NCBI RefSeq assembly: GCF_007858185.1
Contig: NZ_VFES01000017.1
Span: 62,001-126,000 of the forward strand
Length of the DNA: 64,000 nucleotides
Reading direction: 5' to 3'
Origin: Pseudomonas grimontii
Lineage (GTDB): Bacteria > Pseudomonadota > Gammaproteobacteria > Pseudomonadales > Pseudomonadaceae
Shown here: piece after piece, positions 1 to 10,608 of the stretch
How the letters are laid out: every line of letters starts with the position of its first letter
How positions within the stretch are numbered: the stretch's first letter is position 1
Position numbers and translations under genes: made by a program
The notes under the pieces: model-generated
What the model was told of the DNA's origin: nothing
The model's input: only the letters and a program-made list of their open reading frames with translations
The model's database searches: none

Positions 1-361
1 AACGCAAGTCACTTCCACGCTGGGCACCACCGCGCTGACCACCCCGGCCACCACCAAAGAAGTCACTGAATACATCACCGAAAATATCGGAGAAGTTCTG
101 ACCGCCAAAACCGGCACCGCCGCCACCCATGCTCGGATCGACACCGGCATGCCCATACTGGTCGTAGGCCGCACGCTTGTTGGGATCAGACAGACACTCG
201 TAGGCCTCATTGGCCTCTTTGAACATATCTTCGGATTCTTTGCTATCCGGATTACGGTCCGGGTGGTGCTTCATTGCCAGGCGACGGTAAGCCTTTTTCA
301 GGTCCGCCTCGCTGGAGCCGCGCTCCACACCCAACACTTCGTAATAGTCACGCTTTGCCAT
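1..361 (-). CDS. dnaJ: DnaJ chaperone, N-terminal part (cut by window edge)
   Basis: Reading leftward from the ATG at 359-361, the protein starts MAKRDYYEVLGVERGSS, the J-domain opening of DnaJ. The J domain with its HPD loop stimulates DnaK ATPase and delivers unfolded clients. A Gly-rich stretch follows as the frame runs off base 1, so the zinc-finger and C-terminal substrate domains lie outside the window. It lies about 320 bp downstream of dnaK on the same strand, the usual grpE-dnaK-dnaJ order. Identification rests on the J-domain start plus the neighbouring genes. Confidence 0.95.
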   Translation of the reverse strand, partial: MAKRDYYEVLGVERGSSEADLKKAYRRLAMKHHPDRNPDSKESEDMFKEANEAYECLSDPNKRAAYDQYGHAGVDPSMGGGGAGFGGQNFSDIFGDVFSDFFGGGRGGQRGGAQRGSDLR

Positions 362-608
362 AAGTCTTTGCACTCTTAAGGACGTTCAGCCAGACCCTCC
401 TGAGCCTGACTAAACTCGTTGAGCCCCAATACAGGCCCGGACCCAACTCACGTCAATTCAACGATCCTGGTCATTACTACTTTTTAGCCAGGGACCCGGC
501 CAAAAACACGGTATTTATTGCTCGGAAAGCAGGAGCATCCCCGATCACACCGCCAACATCCGAACGCTGTCGCATGCTGTAAAAATTCGCATACCCCAGA
601 CACGCCAA

Positions 609-628
609 CGCGGGAGCAAGCTCCCGCG
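609..628. terminator. Hairpin in the dnaK-dnaJ gap
   Basis: Perfect 8-bp inverted repeat CGCGGGAG-CAAG-CTCCCGCG, about 50 bp past the dnaK stop and without a clear T-run. It could be a weak terminator, an mRNA stabiliser or a lone REP-like element. The rest of the 362-679 gap shows no gene. Confidence 0.5.
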
Positions 629-679
629 CGGCGACATCCTACCAGTCACCGCTTGATAGCGGTCAACCGGGCGACCAAC

Positions 680-2593
<1,914 letters not shown>

Positions 2594-2673
2594 GATTTAC
2601 TCTCCCGAAACTTGAATTTGGTTGCCGCAGCAGTGGTGGCTAAACTGCGGTAGCACTTAAACGCTTGACTTAT

Positions 2674-2701
2674 AAATGGGGGCCTTGCGGCGGATTTCAA
2701 G
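2674..2701 (-). promoter_or_regulatory. Sigma-32 (RpoH) promoter of dnaK
   Basis: On the minus strand, CTTGAAA (2701-2695), a 13-bp spacer and CCCCATTT (2681-2674) match the RpoH consensus CTTGAAA-N11-16-CCCCATNT closely. The -35 overlaps the grpE stop codon. dnaK can therefore be boosted separately from grpE under heat shock. Confidence 0.88.
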
Positions 2702-3257
2702 CCTGCTCATCAATAGAAGGTGCAACGGGTGCAGGAGCCTTGCTCACTACCACCATTGCCGGGCGCAACAGGCGACCGTTGAGCTGATAGCCCTTCTGGA
2801 ACACTTTCAACACACTGTTGGGTTCCAGGTCGTGGCTCTCTTGCATGGCCATGGCCTGGTGATGCTCAGCGCTGAACGGTTCGCCGCCTTGCGGATCAAT
2901 GGCTTCGAGCTGATAACGCTTCAGGGTGTCCTGAAACATTTTCAGGGTCAGTTCGATCCCTTCGCGCATCGGACGGATGTTTTCGTCATCCGGGTTGGAC
3001 AACTCAAGGCCGCGCTCCAGGCTGTCAATGATTGGCAGCAGGTCGCCTGCGAATTTTTCCAGCCCGAACTTGTGAGCTTTTTCTACATCCTGCTCGGCAC
3101 GGCGGCGGACGTTCTGCAGATCGGCGGCAACACGCAAAGACTGATCCTGCGCAGCGGCCAACTGCTCTTCGAGCACTTGCACACGAGTTGCCAGTTCATC
3201 ACCGACAGCCGAATTGGCGTCTGGAGTTTGCGTATCCTGCGTCTGTTCGTCAGCCAT
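2697..3257 (-). CDS. grpE: Nucleotide exchange factor GrpE
   Basis: A 186-residue protein with the GrpE layout: acidic disordered N-terminus, a long coiled-coil helix (about 20-90, including QNVRRRAEQDVEKAHKFGLEKF), a four-helix region, and a C-terminal beta wing containing the conserved VLKVFQKGYQLNGRLLRPAMVVV segment. As a dimer it releases ADP from DnaK and so resets the chaperone cycle. It is the first gene of the grpE-dnaK-dnaJ set and is preceded by its own sigma-32 promoter. No hrcA repressor gene is beside it. Confidence 0.97.
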   Translation of the reverse strand: MADEQTQDTQTPDANSAVGDELATRVQVLEEQLAAAQDQSLRVAADLQNVRRRAEQDVEKAHKFGLEKFAGDLLPIIDSLERGLELSNPDDENIRPMREGIELTLKMFQDTLKRYQLEAIDPQGGEPFSAEHHQAMAMQESHDLEPNSVLKVFQKGYQLNGRLLRPAMVVVSKAPAPVAPSIDEQA

Positions 3258-3310
3258 AGATTTCTCCTTTCAAAATCATGCGCGAACTCAACTCGCGCTT
3301 CTGTTCCGGT

Positions 3311-3338
3311 ATATGGGGCCACAATTTCCAGGTTCAAG
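3311..3338 (-). promoter_or_regulatory. Sigma-32 (RpoH) promoter of grpE
   Basis: Minus-strand CTTGAA (3338-3333), a 14-bp spacer and CCCCATAT (3318-3311) fit the heat-shock consensus. It lies about 55 bp upstream of the grpE ATG and faces away from recN. Confidence 0.8.
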
Positions 3339-3471
3339 GGCGCAGGCGTTACCAAAAGTCTTTCGCCTGCCCCAGATCAACTTCGACACAATCATTCCCC
3401 TTTGCACTAAAAAACCTGGATGACCGAGCAAATTGAGCTAAGCATCAGGATTGTCAGCCCAGAACAAAACA

Positions 3472-3487
3472 CTGTATAAATAACCAG
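3472..3487. promoter_or_regulatory. LexA box upstream of recN
   Basis: CTGTATAAATAACCAG fits the LexA operator rule CTG-N10-CAG with an AT-rich core. It lies 24 bp before the recN start, where it would overlap the promoter. recN is a classical SOS gene, which supports the assignment. Confidence 0.8.
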
Positions 3488-3511
3488 ACCTAAAGCCTGG
3501 GAGCGGCCGTC

Positions 3512-5185
3512 ATGCTCGTGCACCTGTCTGTACACAACTACGCCATCGTTGAACATCTGGATCTCGAACTGGATCGAGGGATGAGCGTAATCACAGGCGA
3601 AACCGGCGCCGGCAAGTCGATCATGCTCGACGCCCTGGGCCTGACCCTGGGCGACCGCGCCGACAGTGGCGTGGTGCGCCCCGGCGCGGACAAGGCCGAT
3701 ATTCTGGCCACCTTCGACCTCGCAGACATTCCCGAAGCCGAAGCCTGGCTGGCCGAGCGCGACCTTAATAATGATGGCCCGTGCATCCTGCGCCGAGTCA
3801 TCACCGCCGAGGGGCGCTCGCGCGGCTATATCAATGGAACACCCTGCCCCCTTGGCGACCTGAAGGCCCTGGGTGAACTGCTGATCGACATCCATAGCCA
3901 GCATGAACACCAGTCCCTGCTCAAAACCGACACCCATCGCCGCCTGCTCGATGAATACGCTGGCGCCACGGACCTTGCCCGACAGGTACAACTGGCTGCC
4001 CAGCGCTGGCGCCAGACCCGACAGGAGCTGGAGCGACTGTCCAATTCAGGTGATGAGCAACGCGCTCGCCATCAATTACTCAGCTATCAGCTTGAAGAGC
4101 TCGAAAGCCTGGGTCTTGGCGAAACCGAGTTGGAACAACTGGAACAGGAACACAAGAACCTCACCAACGCCGAAACCCTGCTGGGTATCTGCCGCCAGGT
4201 GGTGGAGCAATGCAGCGAGAGCGACTCCGGTAATGTGCTCAATGCACTCACGGCCAGCCTCAATCGACTATCCAGTGTTAACAGCGCTTCAGGCTCACTG
4301 AGTGAAGCCACCACCCTACTGACCAGTGCGCAAATCCAAGTAGAAGAAGCCGTAGGCGAACTCAATCGCTTTCTTGATCATTTCGACGCCGACCCGGCGC
4401 GCCTGCAGGAAATAGAAGAGCGCCTGGACACCATCTATACGCTGGCGCGCAAACATCGAATCCAGCCCACCGAAGTGGCAACAATGCAGCAGAAACTGCT
4501 GGATGAAATCGAGACCCTGAACGCGAATGATGAATCCATTGAGCGACTAGGCGAAGAGCTCGGCTCTTTTGCCCGCCACTATCAGGAGAAGGCCCGCGAA
4601 CTGAGCGATCTGCGTCAACAGGCAGCCACCAGCCTGGCTGGCGCCGTCGAGCAGGAAATTCAACGCCTGGGCATGCCGGGCGGACGCTTTACCATCGAGT
4701 TGCGCACCAACGCCAGCAATGAGCTGCAGCCCTACGGCCTGGAACAGGTAGAGCTACTGGTCAGCGCCAACCCTGGGCAACCGCTCAAGGCACTGGCAAA
4801 AGTGGCGTCTGGTGGTGAGCTGTCGCGAATAAGCCTGGCCATCCAAGTAATTACCGCGCAAACCTCCCGGGTACCGACGCTGGTGTTCGATGAAGTAGAC
4901 GTAGGTATCGGTGGCCCCACCGCGGAAATCGTTGGTCAGCTACTGCGCCGCCTGGGGGATCGCGGCCAGGTACTGACCGTCACTCACTTGCCACAAGTCG
5001 CGGCCCAGGGGCATCAACACTTGTTTGTGCACAAGGTGAGAGGCAGCGATGCGACACGCACAGCGGTATCCAAACTGAACAAATCGGAGCGCGTGGAAGA
5101 AGTGGCACGGATGCTCGGAGGGATCGACTTGACCAAAGAGTCTTTGGCGCACGCGAAGAAAATGGTCGTAGCCGCCAAGGCTTGA
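3512..5185 (+). CDS. recN: DNA repair protein RecN
   Basis: A 557-residue SMC-like ATPase of normal length. The N-terminus MLVHLSVHNYAIVEHLDLEL leads into the Walker A GETGAGKS at about residues 30-37. A central coiled-coil region follows, and the C-terminal lobe carries the signature VASGGELSRISLAIQ and Walker B LVFDEVDVGIGG. RecN acts early at double-strand breaks in homologous repair, in the cytosol on DNA. The ATG is chosen because the family motif begins directly at it. Regulation by LexA is indicated by the operator 24 bp upstream. Confidence 0.97.
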   Translation: MLVHLSVHNYAIVEHLDLELDRGMSVITGETGAGKSIMLDALGLTLGDRADSGVVRPGADKADILATFDLADIPEAEAWLAERDLNNDGPCILRRVITAEGRSRGYINGTPCPLGDLKALGELLIDIHSQHEHQSLLKTDTHRRLLDEYAGATDLARQVQLAAQRWRQTRQELERLSNSGDEQRARHQLLSYQLEELESLGLGETELEQLEQEHKNLTNAETLLGICRQVVEQCSESDSGNVLNALTASLNRLSSVNSASGSLSEATTLLTSAQIQVEEAVGELNRFLDHFDADPARLQEIEERLDTIYTLARKHRIQPTEVATMQQKLLDEIETLNANDESIERLGEELGSFARHYQEKARELSDLRQQAATSLAGAVEQEIQRLGMPGGRFTIELRTNASNELQPYGLEQVELLVSANPGQPLKALAKVASGGELSRISLAIQVITAQTSRVPTLVFDEVDVGIGGPTAEIVGQLLRRLGDRGQVLTVTHLPQVAAQGHQHLFVHKVRGSDATRTAVSKLNKSERVEEVARMLGGIDLTKESLAHAKKMVVAAKA

Positions 5186-5213
5186 GCCGGACTTTTCCTT
5201 ATTATAGAAAGCA

Positions 5214-5239
5214 CGAAGGCGACGCTAGGGTCGCCTTCG
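5214..5239. terminator. Hairpin between recN and fur
   Basis: A perfect 10-bp stem, CGAAGGCGAC / GTCGCCTTCG, with a 6-nt loop, just after recN and between convergent recN and fur. The trailing T content is modest, so it may be a shared bidirectional terminator of moderate strength. Confidence 0.6.
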
Positions 5240-5269
5240 ATCGTTTCGCTGAGCAATTCTGCGTCTTTT

Positions 5270-5674
5270 TTACTTTTTCTTACGGATGTACAACACGAGA
5301 TTGTGGTCAACCAAATCGAATCCATGCTCCTCAGCAATCTTATGCTGCAGCGCTTCGATCTCCGGGCTGGTGAACTCGATAACCTCATTGGTATCCAGGT
5401 CAACCATGTGATCGTGATGACCACCGTCAGCCAATTCGAACACTGCGTGACCGCCGTCGAAATTATGACGAACCACCAGCCCTGCGGCTTCAAACTGGGT
5501 CAGTACACGGTAAACCGTGGCCAGGCCGACGTCCTCGTTAGACTCCATCAGCGCCTTGTAAACATCCTCGGCACTCATGTGGCGCTGCTCAGCAGAATCG
5601 AGCATTTGTAGAATCTTGACTCGTGGCAGAGTCACTTTAAGACCGGCTTTGCGTAGTTCGCTATTTTCAACCAT
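5270..5674 (-). CDS. fur: Ferric uptake regulator Fur
   Basis: A 134-residue regulator beginning MVENSELRKAGLKVTLPRVKILQML. It has an N-terminal winged helix (DVGLATVYRVLTQFEAAGLV is the recognition region) and a C-terminal dimerisation domain with the metal-ligand motif HHDHMVDLDT. Unlike many Fur proteins it lacks C-terminal CxxC pairs, as is normal in Pseudomonas. With Fe2+ it represses siderophore and iron-uptake genes. In-frame upstream codons exist, but this ATG gives the standard length. It diverges from bamE, an arrangement conserved in pseudomonads. Confidence 0.97.
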   Translation of the reverse strand: MVENSELRKAGLKVTLPRVKILQMLDSAEQRHMSAEDVYKALMESNEDVGLATVYRVLTQFEAAGLVVRHNFDGGHAVFELADGGHHDHMVDLDTNEVIEFTSPEIEALQHKIAEEHGFDLVDHNLVLYIRKKK

Positions 5675-5772
5675 GGTTAGCTTTCTCGCGGATGCTGCTT
5701 CGCAGCTTCTCTTAATACGGGTATGATCGGCGTTTACGTTGTCCCAGCCAAGATAGTGGAAGTCGCCCACCG

Positions 5773-6300
5773 ATGCAAAACACCAAGCTCTTGCTAACCA
5801 GTTTCACCTTTGTGGGACTGCTCGCACTCGCCGGTTGTTCATTCCCCGGGGTTTACAAAATCGACATCCAGCAGGGCAATGTCGTCACGCAGGACATGAT
5901 AGACCAGTTACGCCCGGGAATGACCCGACGGCAAGTACGGTTTATTATGGGCAACCCCCTGCTGACCGACACTTTCCACGCCGATCGCTGGGATTATCTC
6001 TACAGCCTGCAGCCTGGTGGCGGTGAACGCCAACAGGAGCGCGTCAGCGTCATTTTCAATGGCAATGACCAGCTTGTCAGCCTGTCGGGTGATTTCATGC
6101 CAGGCGTAAGCCGGGATCAAGCACTGCTCGGCAACGATAACGGCACGAACGTGACTGCACCTGTGCAGGGAAGCGAGAAACCGAAGTCCGAAGTGCCGGC
6201 CAAACCAGGCTCCTTGCTCGACAAGATCCAGAAAGACGTCGACGGGGTCGAAACAGTCCCAGTCCCGACGCCTCAGCCTCTGGACACCAGCCCGCAGTAA
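5773..6300 (+). CDS. bamE: Outer membrane assembly lipoprotein BamE (OmlA)
   Basis: A 175-residue lipoprotein. The signal peptide ends in the lipobox LALAGC (acylated Cys near residue 22). The SmpA/OmlA domain (about 30-115) contains VVTQDMIDQLRPGMTRRQVRFIMG and the partner-binding WDYLYSL segment. A proline- and lysine-rich tail makes it longer than E. coli BamE. It belongs to the BamABCDE complex that folds beta-barrels into the outer membrane. It is transcribed divergently from fur with about 100 bp between start codons. Confidence 0.95.
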   Translation: MQNTKLLLTSFTFVGLLALAGCSFPGVYKIDIQQGNVVTQDMIDQLRPGMTRRQVRFIMGNPLLTDTFHADRWDYLYSLQPGGGERQQERVSVIFNGNDQLVSLSGDFMPGVSRDQALLGNDNGTNVTAPVQGSEKPKSEVPAKPGSLLDKIQKDVDGVETVPVPTPQPLDTSPQ

Positions 6301-6315
6301 CGTTGCGGCGCACAT

Positions 6316-6342
6316 AAAAAGCCCGGCATGCCGGGCTTTTTG
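6316..6342. terminator. Bidirectional terminator between bamE and rnfH
   Basis: AAAAAGCCCGGC-AT-GCCGGGCTTTTT forms a strong GC stem flanked by A and T runs. It can serve both convergent genes, bamE on the plus strand and rnfH on the minus strand. Confidence 0.92.
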
Positions 6343-6362
6343 TTACCTGTCGTTTAGCCAGA

Positions 6363-6665
6363 TTATGGATTCTGCCGCTTTGCCAGCGCCGCCTTGGCCG
6401 CACGCAGCCTGCGCACTTCTTTAGGGTCTAACAGCAAGGGCCGATAGATTTCAATGCGATCGCCCGATTGCACAGGGCGCACCTCAGCATCCGTAACGAC
6501 CTTACCGAATACCCCCAAAGGGCAATCAGCCAGATACAGTTCAGGAAACTGCGCAGCCATGCCTGACAACTGCACCGCCGCGCGCAAACTGGTTCCCGAA
6601 GCCACCGTCAACGCCAGCAAAACCTGGCGATCCTCGGCGGCATATACCACCTCAATCTCAACCAT
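6363..6665 (-). CDS. rnfH: RnfH family ubiquitin-like protein
   Basis: A 100-residue protein from ATG 6665 reading MVEIEVVYAAEDRQVLLALTV, with the conserved GVFGKVVTDAEVRPVQSGDRIEIYRPL region and the basic tail LLDPKEVRRLRAAKA of the RnfH family. The fold is beta-grasp and the biochemical role is unsettled. It follows ratA with an 8-bp overlap, giving the ratA-rnfH pair found beside smpB in many Proteobacteria. The next upstream ATG would add residues from the ratA reading region and was not used. Confidence 0.92.
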   Translation of the reverse strand: MVEIEVVYAAEDRQVLLALTVASGTSLRAAVQLSGMAAQFPELYLADCPLGVFGKVVTDAEVRPVQSGDRIEIYRPLLLDPKEVRRLRAAKAALAKRQNP

Positions 6666-7092
6666 GCTGCTGCTTGGCTCGTTGGCAGAATGCATCCACC
6701 AGGGTATTGGCCGCCTGATTGAACAACGGCCCCAATGTCGCCCGCACAATCGGCCCAGCGTAATCAAACGACAGGTCCAGGCTGATCTTGCAGGCCTTTT
6801 CGGTAAGCGCCTTGAAAACCCAGACACCATGCAGTTGGGTAAACGGCCCTTCCTGCAGATTCATTTCAATGGACTTGCCCGGCACCAGCACATTACGCGT
6901 AACAAAGTGCTGACTGAGTCCGCCTTTCGCCACCCCCAAACTGGCAACCATATGTTCATCACTGCTTTCCAGCACCTCGGCAGTTGAACACCAAGGCAGG
7001 AATTCCGGGTAACGCGCCACGTCGTTGACCAGGTCATAGAGCGCCTGCGCCGGATAGGGCAGCAGGGCCGAACGTTGAATATGCGTCGTCAT
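6658..7092 (-). CDS. ratA: RatA family START-like protein (ribosome association toxin / CoQ10-binding type)
   Basis: A 144-residue SRPBCC/START-fold protein starting MTTHIQRSALLPYPAQALYDLVNDVARYPEFLPWC, typical of the RatA/Coq10 family. E. coli RatA was reported to bind 50S subunits and block 70S formation, while relatives bind ubiquinone, so the role in Pseudomonas is uncertain. The first base of the ATG is 7092; longer frames lack homology and run into the smpB promoter region. It overlaps rnfH and diverges from smpB. Confidence 0.9.
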   Translation of the reverse strand: MTTHIQRSALLPYPAQALYDLVNDVARYPEFLPWCSTAEVLESSDEHMVASLGVAKGGLSQHFVTRNVLVPGKSIEMNLQEGPFTQLHGVWVFKALTEKACKISLDLSFDYAGPIVRATLGPLFNQAANTLVDAFCQRAKQQHG

Positions 7093-7260
7093 GTGTGCGT
7101 GATTTCCACAGCTGAGCGGCAAACATCGCGAAAGAACAGTCCGATCCGCGAAAGAAAAAAACCAAAGAACTGCCCGTATTGTCCGGGATTCGACCAACAC
7201 GCTCAAGCACGCAGGTTGACCGTAGCCGACACGCTCGCAACTCCCTATAATGCCGCCCCT

Positions 7261-7743
7261 ATGGCTAAACAAAAGAAACACCCCACAGGGACCATCGCGC
7301 AAAATAAAAAAGCGCGACACGATTACTTCATCGAACATCGGTTCGAGGCTGGTCTGGTCCTGGCCGGCTGGGAAGTAAAGAGTCTGCGTGCCAGCAAGTT
7401 GCAACTGGTCGACAGCTACGTATTGCTCAAGGATGGCGAGGCATGGCTGCTCGGCAGTCATATCACCCCGCTGACCACCGCGAGCACCCACGTGATTGCC
7501 GATCCGGTGCGCACGCGCAAACTATTGCTCAATGCCCGTGAACTGGAAAAGCTCGCCGCAGCCGTACAGCAGAAAGGCTACGCCTGTATCTGCCTGTCCT
7601 GGTATTGGAGCAAGCATCTGGTCAAGTGCGAGATCGCACTGGGCAAGGGCAAGAAGGAATACGATAAGCGTGATACTGAACGCGAACGCGATTCCAACCG
7701 CGAACTGCATCGCGCCGTTCGCAACAAGGGCAAGGAAGAATAA
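7261..7743 (+). CDS. smpB: SsrA-binding protein SmpB
   Basis: A 160-residue protein from ATG 7261 (MAKQKKHPTGTIAQNKKARHDYFIE), with the SmpB oligonucleotide-binding barrel containing LAGWEVKSLR and the basic C-terminal tail KKEYDKRDTERERDSNRELHRAVRNKGKEE, which enters the mRNA channel of stalled ribosomes. It binds the tRNA-like domain of tmRNA and is required for trans-translation. The tmRNA gene lies about 6 kb downstream in this window. The longer in-frame extension upstream overlaps ratA and lacks family similarity. Confidence 0.97.
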   Translation: MAKQKKHPTGTIAQNKKARHDYFIEHRFEAGLVLAGWEVKSLRASKLQLVDSYVLLKDGEAWLLGSHITPLTTASTHVIADPVRTRKLLLNARELEKLAAAVQQKGYACICLSWYWSKHLVKCEIALGKGKKEYDKRDTERERDSNRELHRAVRNKGKEE

Positions 7744-7753
7744 TCCTTGTGTC

Positions 7754-7785
7754 GATGTAGCCTCGGGACTTCCCCCGGCTACATC
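7754..7785. terminator. Hairpin between smpB and lldR
   Basis: GATGTAGCC and GGCTACATC form a 9-bp stem with a further GGGA/TCCC pairing inside the loop. It sits between convergent smpB and lldR and overlaps the last codons of lldR. A T-run is weak, so it is a probable rather than certain terminator. Confidence 0.55.
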
Positions 7786-8546
7786 CCCTTGCGTCGCTCC
7801 GCACGCGCCACGCGCTGAACCTCTTGACGCACTTCCTCCAACACTTCCTGCACGTATTCCAGGTGACGAGTCGAGACTTCCCGCGCCTGCTCGGCCCGCC
7901 CCTCGATAATCGCCAGGTACAGTTCCCGGTGCTGACTGATCAGCATGTCGCGCGTCTCCGTACGTTGCTGATACATGCCACCAATGTTGGTCACCACGTT
8001 ACGCTTGAGCAGGTCGAACAAGCCGCGAATGGTGTGCAGCAACACCGCGTTATGGCTGGCCTCCGCAATGGCCAGGTGGAACCTTGCATCCGCAGCACCC
8101 TCCTCGACCCGGCTCACTTCATCAACGCGGGCGTAGCAATCCTGCAACGCCTCGAATGCAGCGGTCAGCCGCTCACGGTCGACCTCAGTCGCGCGCAATG
8201 CTGCGTAATAAGCACAGGACGCTTCAAGGGTCTGGCGAAACTCCAGCAGGTCACGCTGGGCCTCGGGATTGTTTTCCAACAGGTGCAACAGCGGATCGCT
8301 GAACGTCGAGCCCAGTGACTCGGCAACATAATTGCCCCCACCCTGACGGCTCACCAACAAGCCCTTGGCCGCCAGTTTCTGAATCGCCTCCCGCAATGAC
8401 GGACGCGACACACCAAACTGCTCAGCCAAAGCACGCTCGGCCGGCAAGCGTTCACCCGACTTCAGCGTGCCCTCGAGGATCATCCCCTCAAGCTGCTCGA
8501 CAATATCGTCAGACAAACGGCGCTGACGCACCTGATCAAACCCCAT
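7779..8546 (-). CDS. lldR: FadR-family GntR regulator of lactate use (LldR-like)
   Basis: A 255-residue protein with an N-terminal GntR winged helix (about 8-75, LPAERALAEQFGVSRPSLREAIQKL) and a helical FCD ligand domain (about 95-230; metal-binding residues are expected around FHLAIAEASHN). Relatives bind lactate, which relieves repression of lactate permease and dehydrogenases. It is divergent from lldP, with a FadR-type palindrome between them, so it most likely represses lldP and the following dehydrogenase. It could also be a close paralogue sensing another 2-hydroxy acid. Confidence 0.88.
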   Translation of the reverse strand: MGFDQVRQRRLSDDIVEQLEGMILEGTLKSGERLPAERALAEQFGVSRPSLREAIQKLAAKGLLVSRQGGGNYVAESLGSTFSDPLLHLLENNPEAQRDLLEFRQTLEASCAYYAALRATEVDRERLTAAFEALQDCYARVDEVSRVEEGAADARFHLAIAEASHNAVLLHTIRGLFDLLKRNVVTNIGGMYQQRTETRDMLISQHRELYLAIIEGRAEQAREVSTRHLEYVQEVLEEVRQEVQRVARAERRKGM

Positions 8547-8738
8547 AACTCACTCTCCACCATCCCGACCACTCGCCGGGGCCTCTATTCTGGCCTATCA
8601 CCGCCCTTCCAGCACCTATCAGAACCGCTTCGATTCACCCAATCAGGCCACCTCGCCTGCCGAGCTACGACCAAAGTTTCGCGAGCGGCAAATTGACACA
8701 TCCCCCGAAGACTTTTAACCTAGCCTCCAGCGATTGTA

Positions 8739-8755
8739 AATTGGTATTACCAATT
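8739..8755. promoter_or_regulatory. LldR operator palindrome
   Basis: AATTGGTATTACCAATT is a perfect 7-bp inverted repeat around 3 nt. Its core meets the FadR-family operator rule TNGTNNNACNA. It lies about 50 bp upstream of lldP in the lldR-lldP gap, the expected position for repression by LldR. Confidence 0.85.
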
Positions 8756-8807
8756 ATCCAAGTCGACTGAAAAGTGCCTGACCAACAACAATTAGGGGCC
8801 ACCCCAT

Positions 8808-10502
8808 ATGCAAACCTGGCAACAGCTCTACAGCCCGCTCGGCAGCCTCGGCCTGTCCGCATTGGCCGCCGTCATTCCGATCGTGTTCTTCTTCCTGGCT
8901 CTGGCCGTGTTTCGCCTCAAAGGCCACGTGGCCGGCAGCATCACCCTGGTTTTATCGATACTGGTGGCGATCTTTGCCTTTCACATGCCGGTGGACATGG
9001 CGCTGGCCGCCGCCGGTTACGGTTTTGCCTATGGCCTGTGGCCTATCGCCTGGATCATTGTCGCGGCGGTGTTTCTCTACAAACTCACCGTCAAGAGCGG
9101 CCAGTTCGAGATCATCCGCAGCTCTGTCCTGTCGATCACCGATGACCAACGCCTACAGGTACTGCTGATCGGTTTCTGCTTCGGCGCATTCCTGGAAGGT
9201 GCTGCCGGTTTCGGCGCGCCCGTGGCGATTACTGCCGCGCTGCTGGTAGGCCTGGGCTTCAACCCGCTGTACGCGGCCGGCCTGTGCCTGATTGCCAACA
9301 CCGCCCCCGTCGCCTTCGGCGCCCTGGGGATTCCGATCATCGTTGCCGGGCAGGTGACCGGTATCGATGCCTTCAAGATCGGCGCCATGACCGGCCGGCA
9401 GTTGCCACTGCTGTCGCTGTTCGTACCGTTCTGGCTGATATTCATGATGGATGGCCTGCGTGGTGTTCGCGAAACCTGGCCGGCTGCGCTGGTCGCAGGC
9501 TTGAGCTTTGCCATTACCCAATACTTCACGTCCAATTTCATCGGACCGGAACTGCCGGACATCACCTCTGCCTTAGCCAGCCTGATCTCCCTGACCCTGT
9601 TCCTGAAAGTCTGGCAACCCAAACGCACTGCGGGTGCGCAGATTGCCGGCGCCACGTCCGACGTAGCGATTACCGCCAGTGCCGGCGGTTTCGGCCTGCC
9701 GCGCAGCACCGTTGCCTCGCCTTATAGCCTGGGGCAGATCTTCAAGGCCTGGTCACCGTTCCTGATCCTCACCGTGCTGGTCACCATCTGGACCCTCAAA
9801 CCGTTCAAGGCGATGTTCGCCGCAGGCGGTTCGATGTACAGCTGGGTATTCAACTTCGCGATCCCGCACCTGGATCAAATGGTGATCAAGGTTGCACCAA
9901 TTGTGACCAACCCGACTGCAGTTCCGGCGATATTCAAGCTGGACCCGATCTCGGCGACTGGCACCGCGATTTTCTTCTCCGCACTGATTTCGATGCTGGT
10001 ACTGAAGATCAACATCAAGATTGGTCTTACCACTTTAAAAGAGACTTTCTACGAACTGCGTTGGCCGATCCTGTCCATCGGCATGGTGCTGGCATTCGCC
10101 TTCGTCACCAATTACTCCGGCATGTCTTCGACCATGGCACTGGTATTGGCCGGCACCGGCGCAGCCTTCCCGTTCTTCTCGCCTTTCCTCGGCTGGCTGG
10201 GGGTTTTCCTGACAGGCTCCGACACTTCGTCCAATGCCCTGTTCAGCTCGCTGCAAGCCACCACGGCGCACCAGATCGGCGTCAATGACACGCTTCTGGT
10301 AGCTGCAAACACCAGCGGCGGCGTGACCGGCAAAATGATCTCGCCGCAATCGATCGCCGTGGCCTGCGCGGCTACCGGATTGGTGGGCAAGGAATCCGAC
10401 CTGTTCCGCTTCACGCTCAAGCACAGCCTGTTCTTCGCCACGATCGTCGGGCTGATCACCCTGGCCCAGGCTTACTGGTTTACCGGCATGCTCGTGCACT
10501 AA
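8808..10502 (+). CDS. lldP: L-lactate permease
   Basis: A 564-residue LctP-family membrane protein, starting MQTWQQLYSPLGSLGLSALAA, with about 12-14 hydrophobic segments. Family-typical stretches include GAFLEGAAGFGAPVAITAALLVGLGF and FLGWLGVFLTGSDTSSNALF. It imports lactate (and often glycolate) by proton symport across the inner membrane. It is the first gene after the LldR operator and is followed by a lactate-dehydrogenase-like flavoprotein, which fits a lactate catabolism operon. Confidence 0.95.
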   Translation: MQTWQQLYSPLGSLGLSALAAVIPIVFFFLALAVFRLKGHVAGSITLVLSILVAIFAFHMPVDMALAAAGYGFAYGLWPIAWIIVAAVFLYKLTVKSGQFEIIRSSVLSITDDQRLQVLLIGFCFGAFLEGAAGFGAPVAITAALLVGLGFNPLYAAGLCLIANTAPVAFGALGIPIIVAGQVTGIDAFKIGAMTGRQLPLLSLFVPFWLIFMMDGLRGVRETWPAALVAGLSFAITQYFTSNFIGPELPDITSALASLISLTLFLKVWQPKRTAGAQIAGATSDVAITASAGGFGLPRSTVASPYSLGQIFKAWSPFLILTVLVTIWTLKPFKAMFAAGGSMYSWVFNFAIPHLDQMVIKVAPIVTNPTAVPAIFKLDPISATGTAIFFSALISMLVLKINIKIGLTTLKETFYELRWPILSIGMVLAFAFVTNYSGMSSTMALVLAGTGAAFPFFSPFLGWLGVFLTGSDTSSNALFSSLQATTAHQIGVNDTLLVAANTSGGVTGKMISPQSIAVACAATGLVGKESDLFRFTLKHSLFFATIVGLITLAQAYWFTGMLVH

Positions 10503-10525
10503 AGCCGCAAGCAATAGGGTAATAA

Positions 10526-10554
10526 CCGACGCCGGGCTGTAACCTCGGTGTCGG
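10526..10554 (+). terminator. Hairpin between lldP and the dehydrogenase gene
   Basis: CCGACGCCG and CGGTGTCGG can pair (one G-T) around a 11-nt loop, followed by a short CTTT. It may attenuate read-through from lldP into the downstream gene or protect the lldP mRNA end. Confidence 0.45.
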
Positions 10555-10608
10555 CTTTGCGCAATCGTGTCAATACGGCGCCCAGGGGGTGCTGATCCTG
10601 GAGGACCA

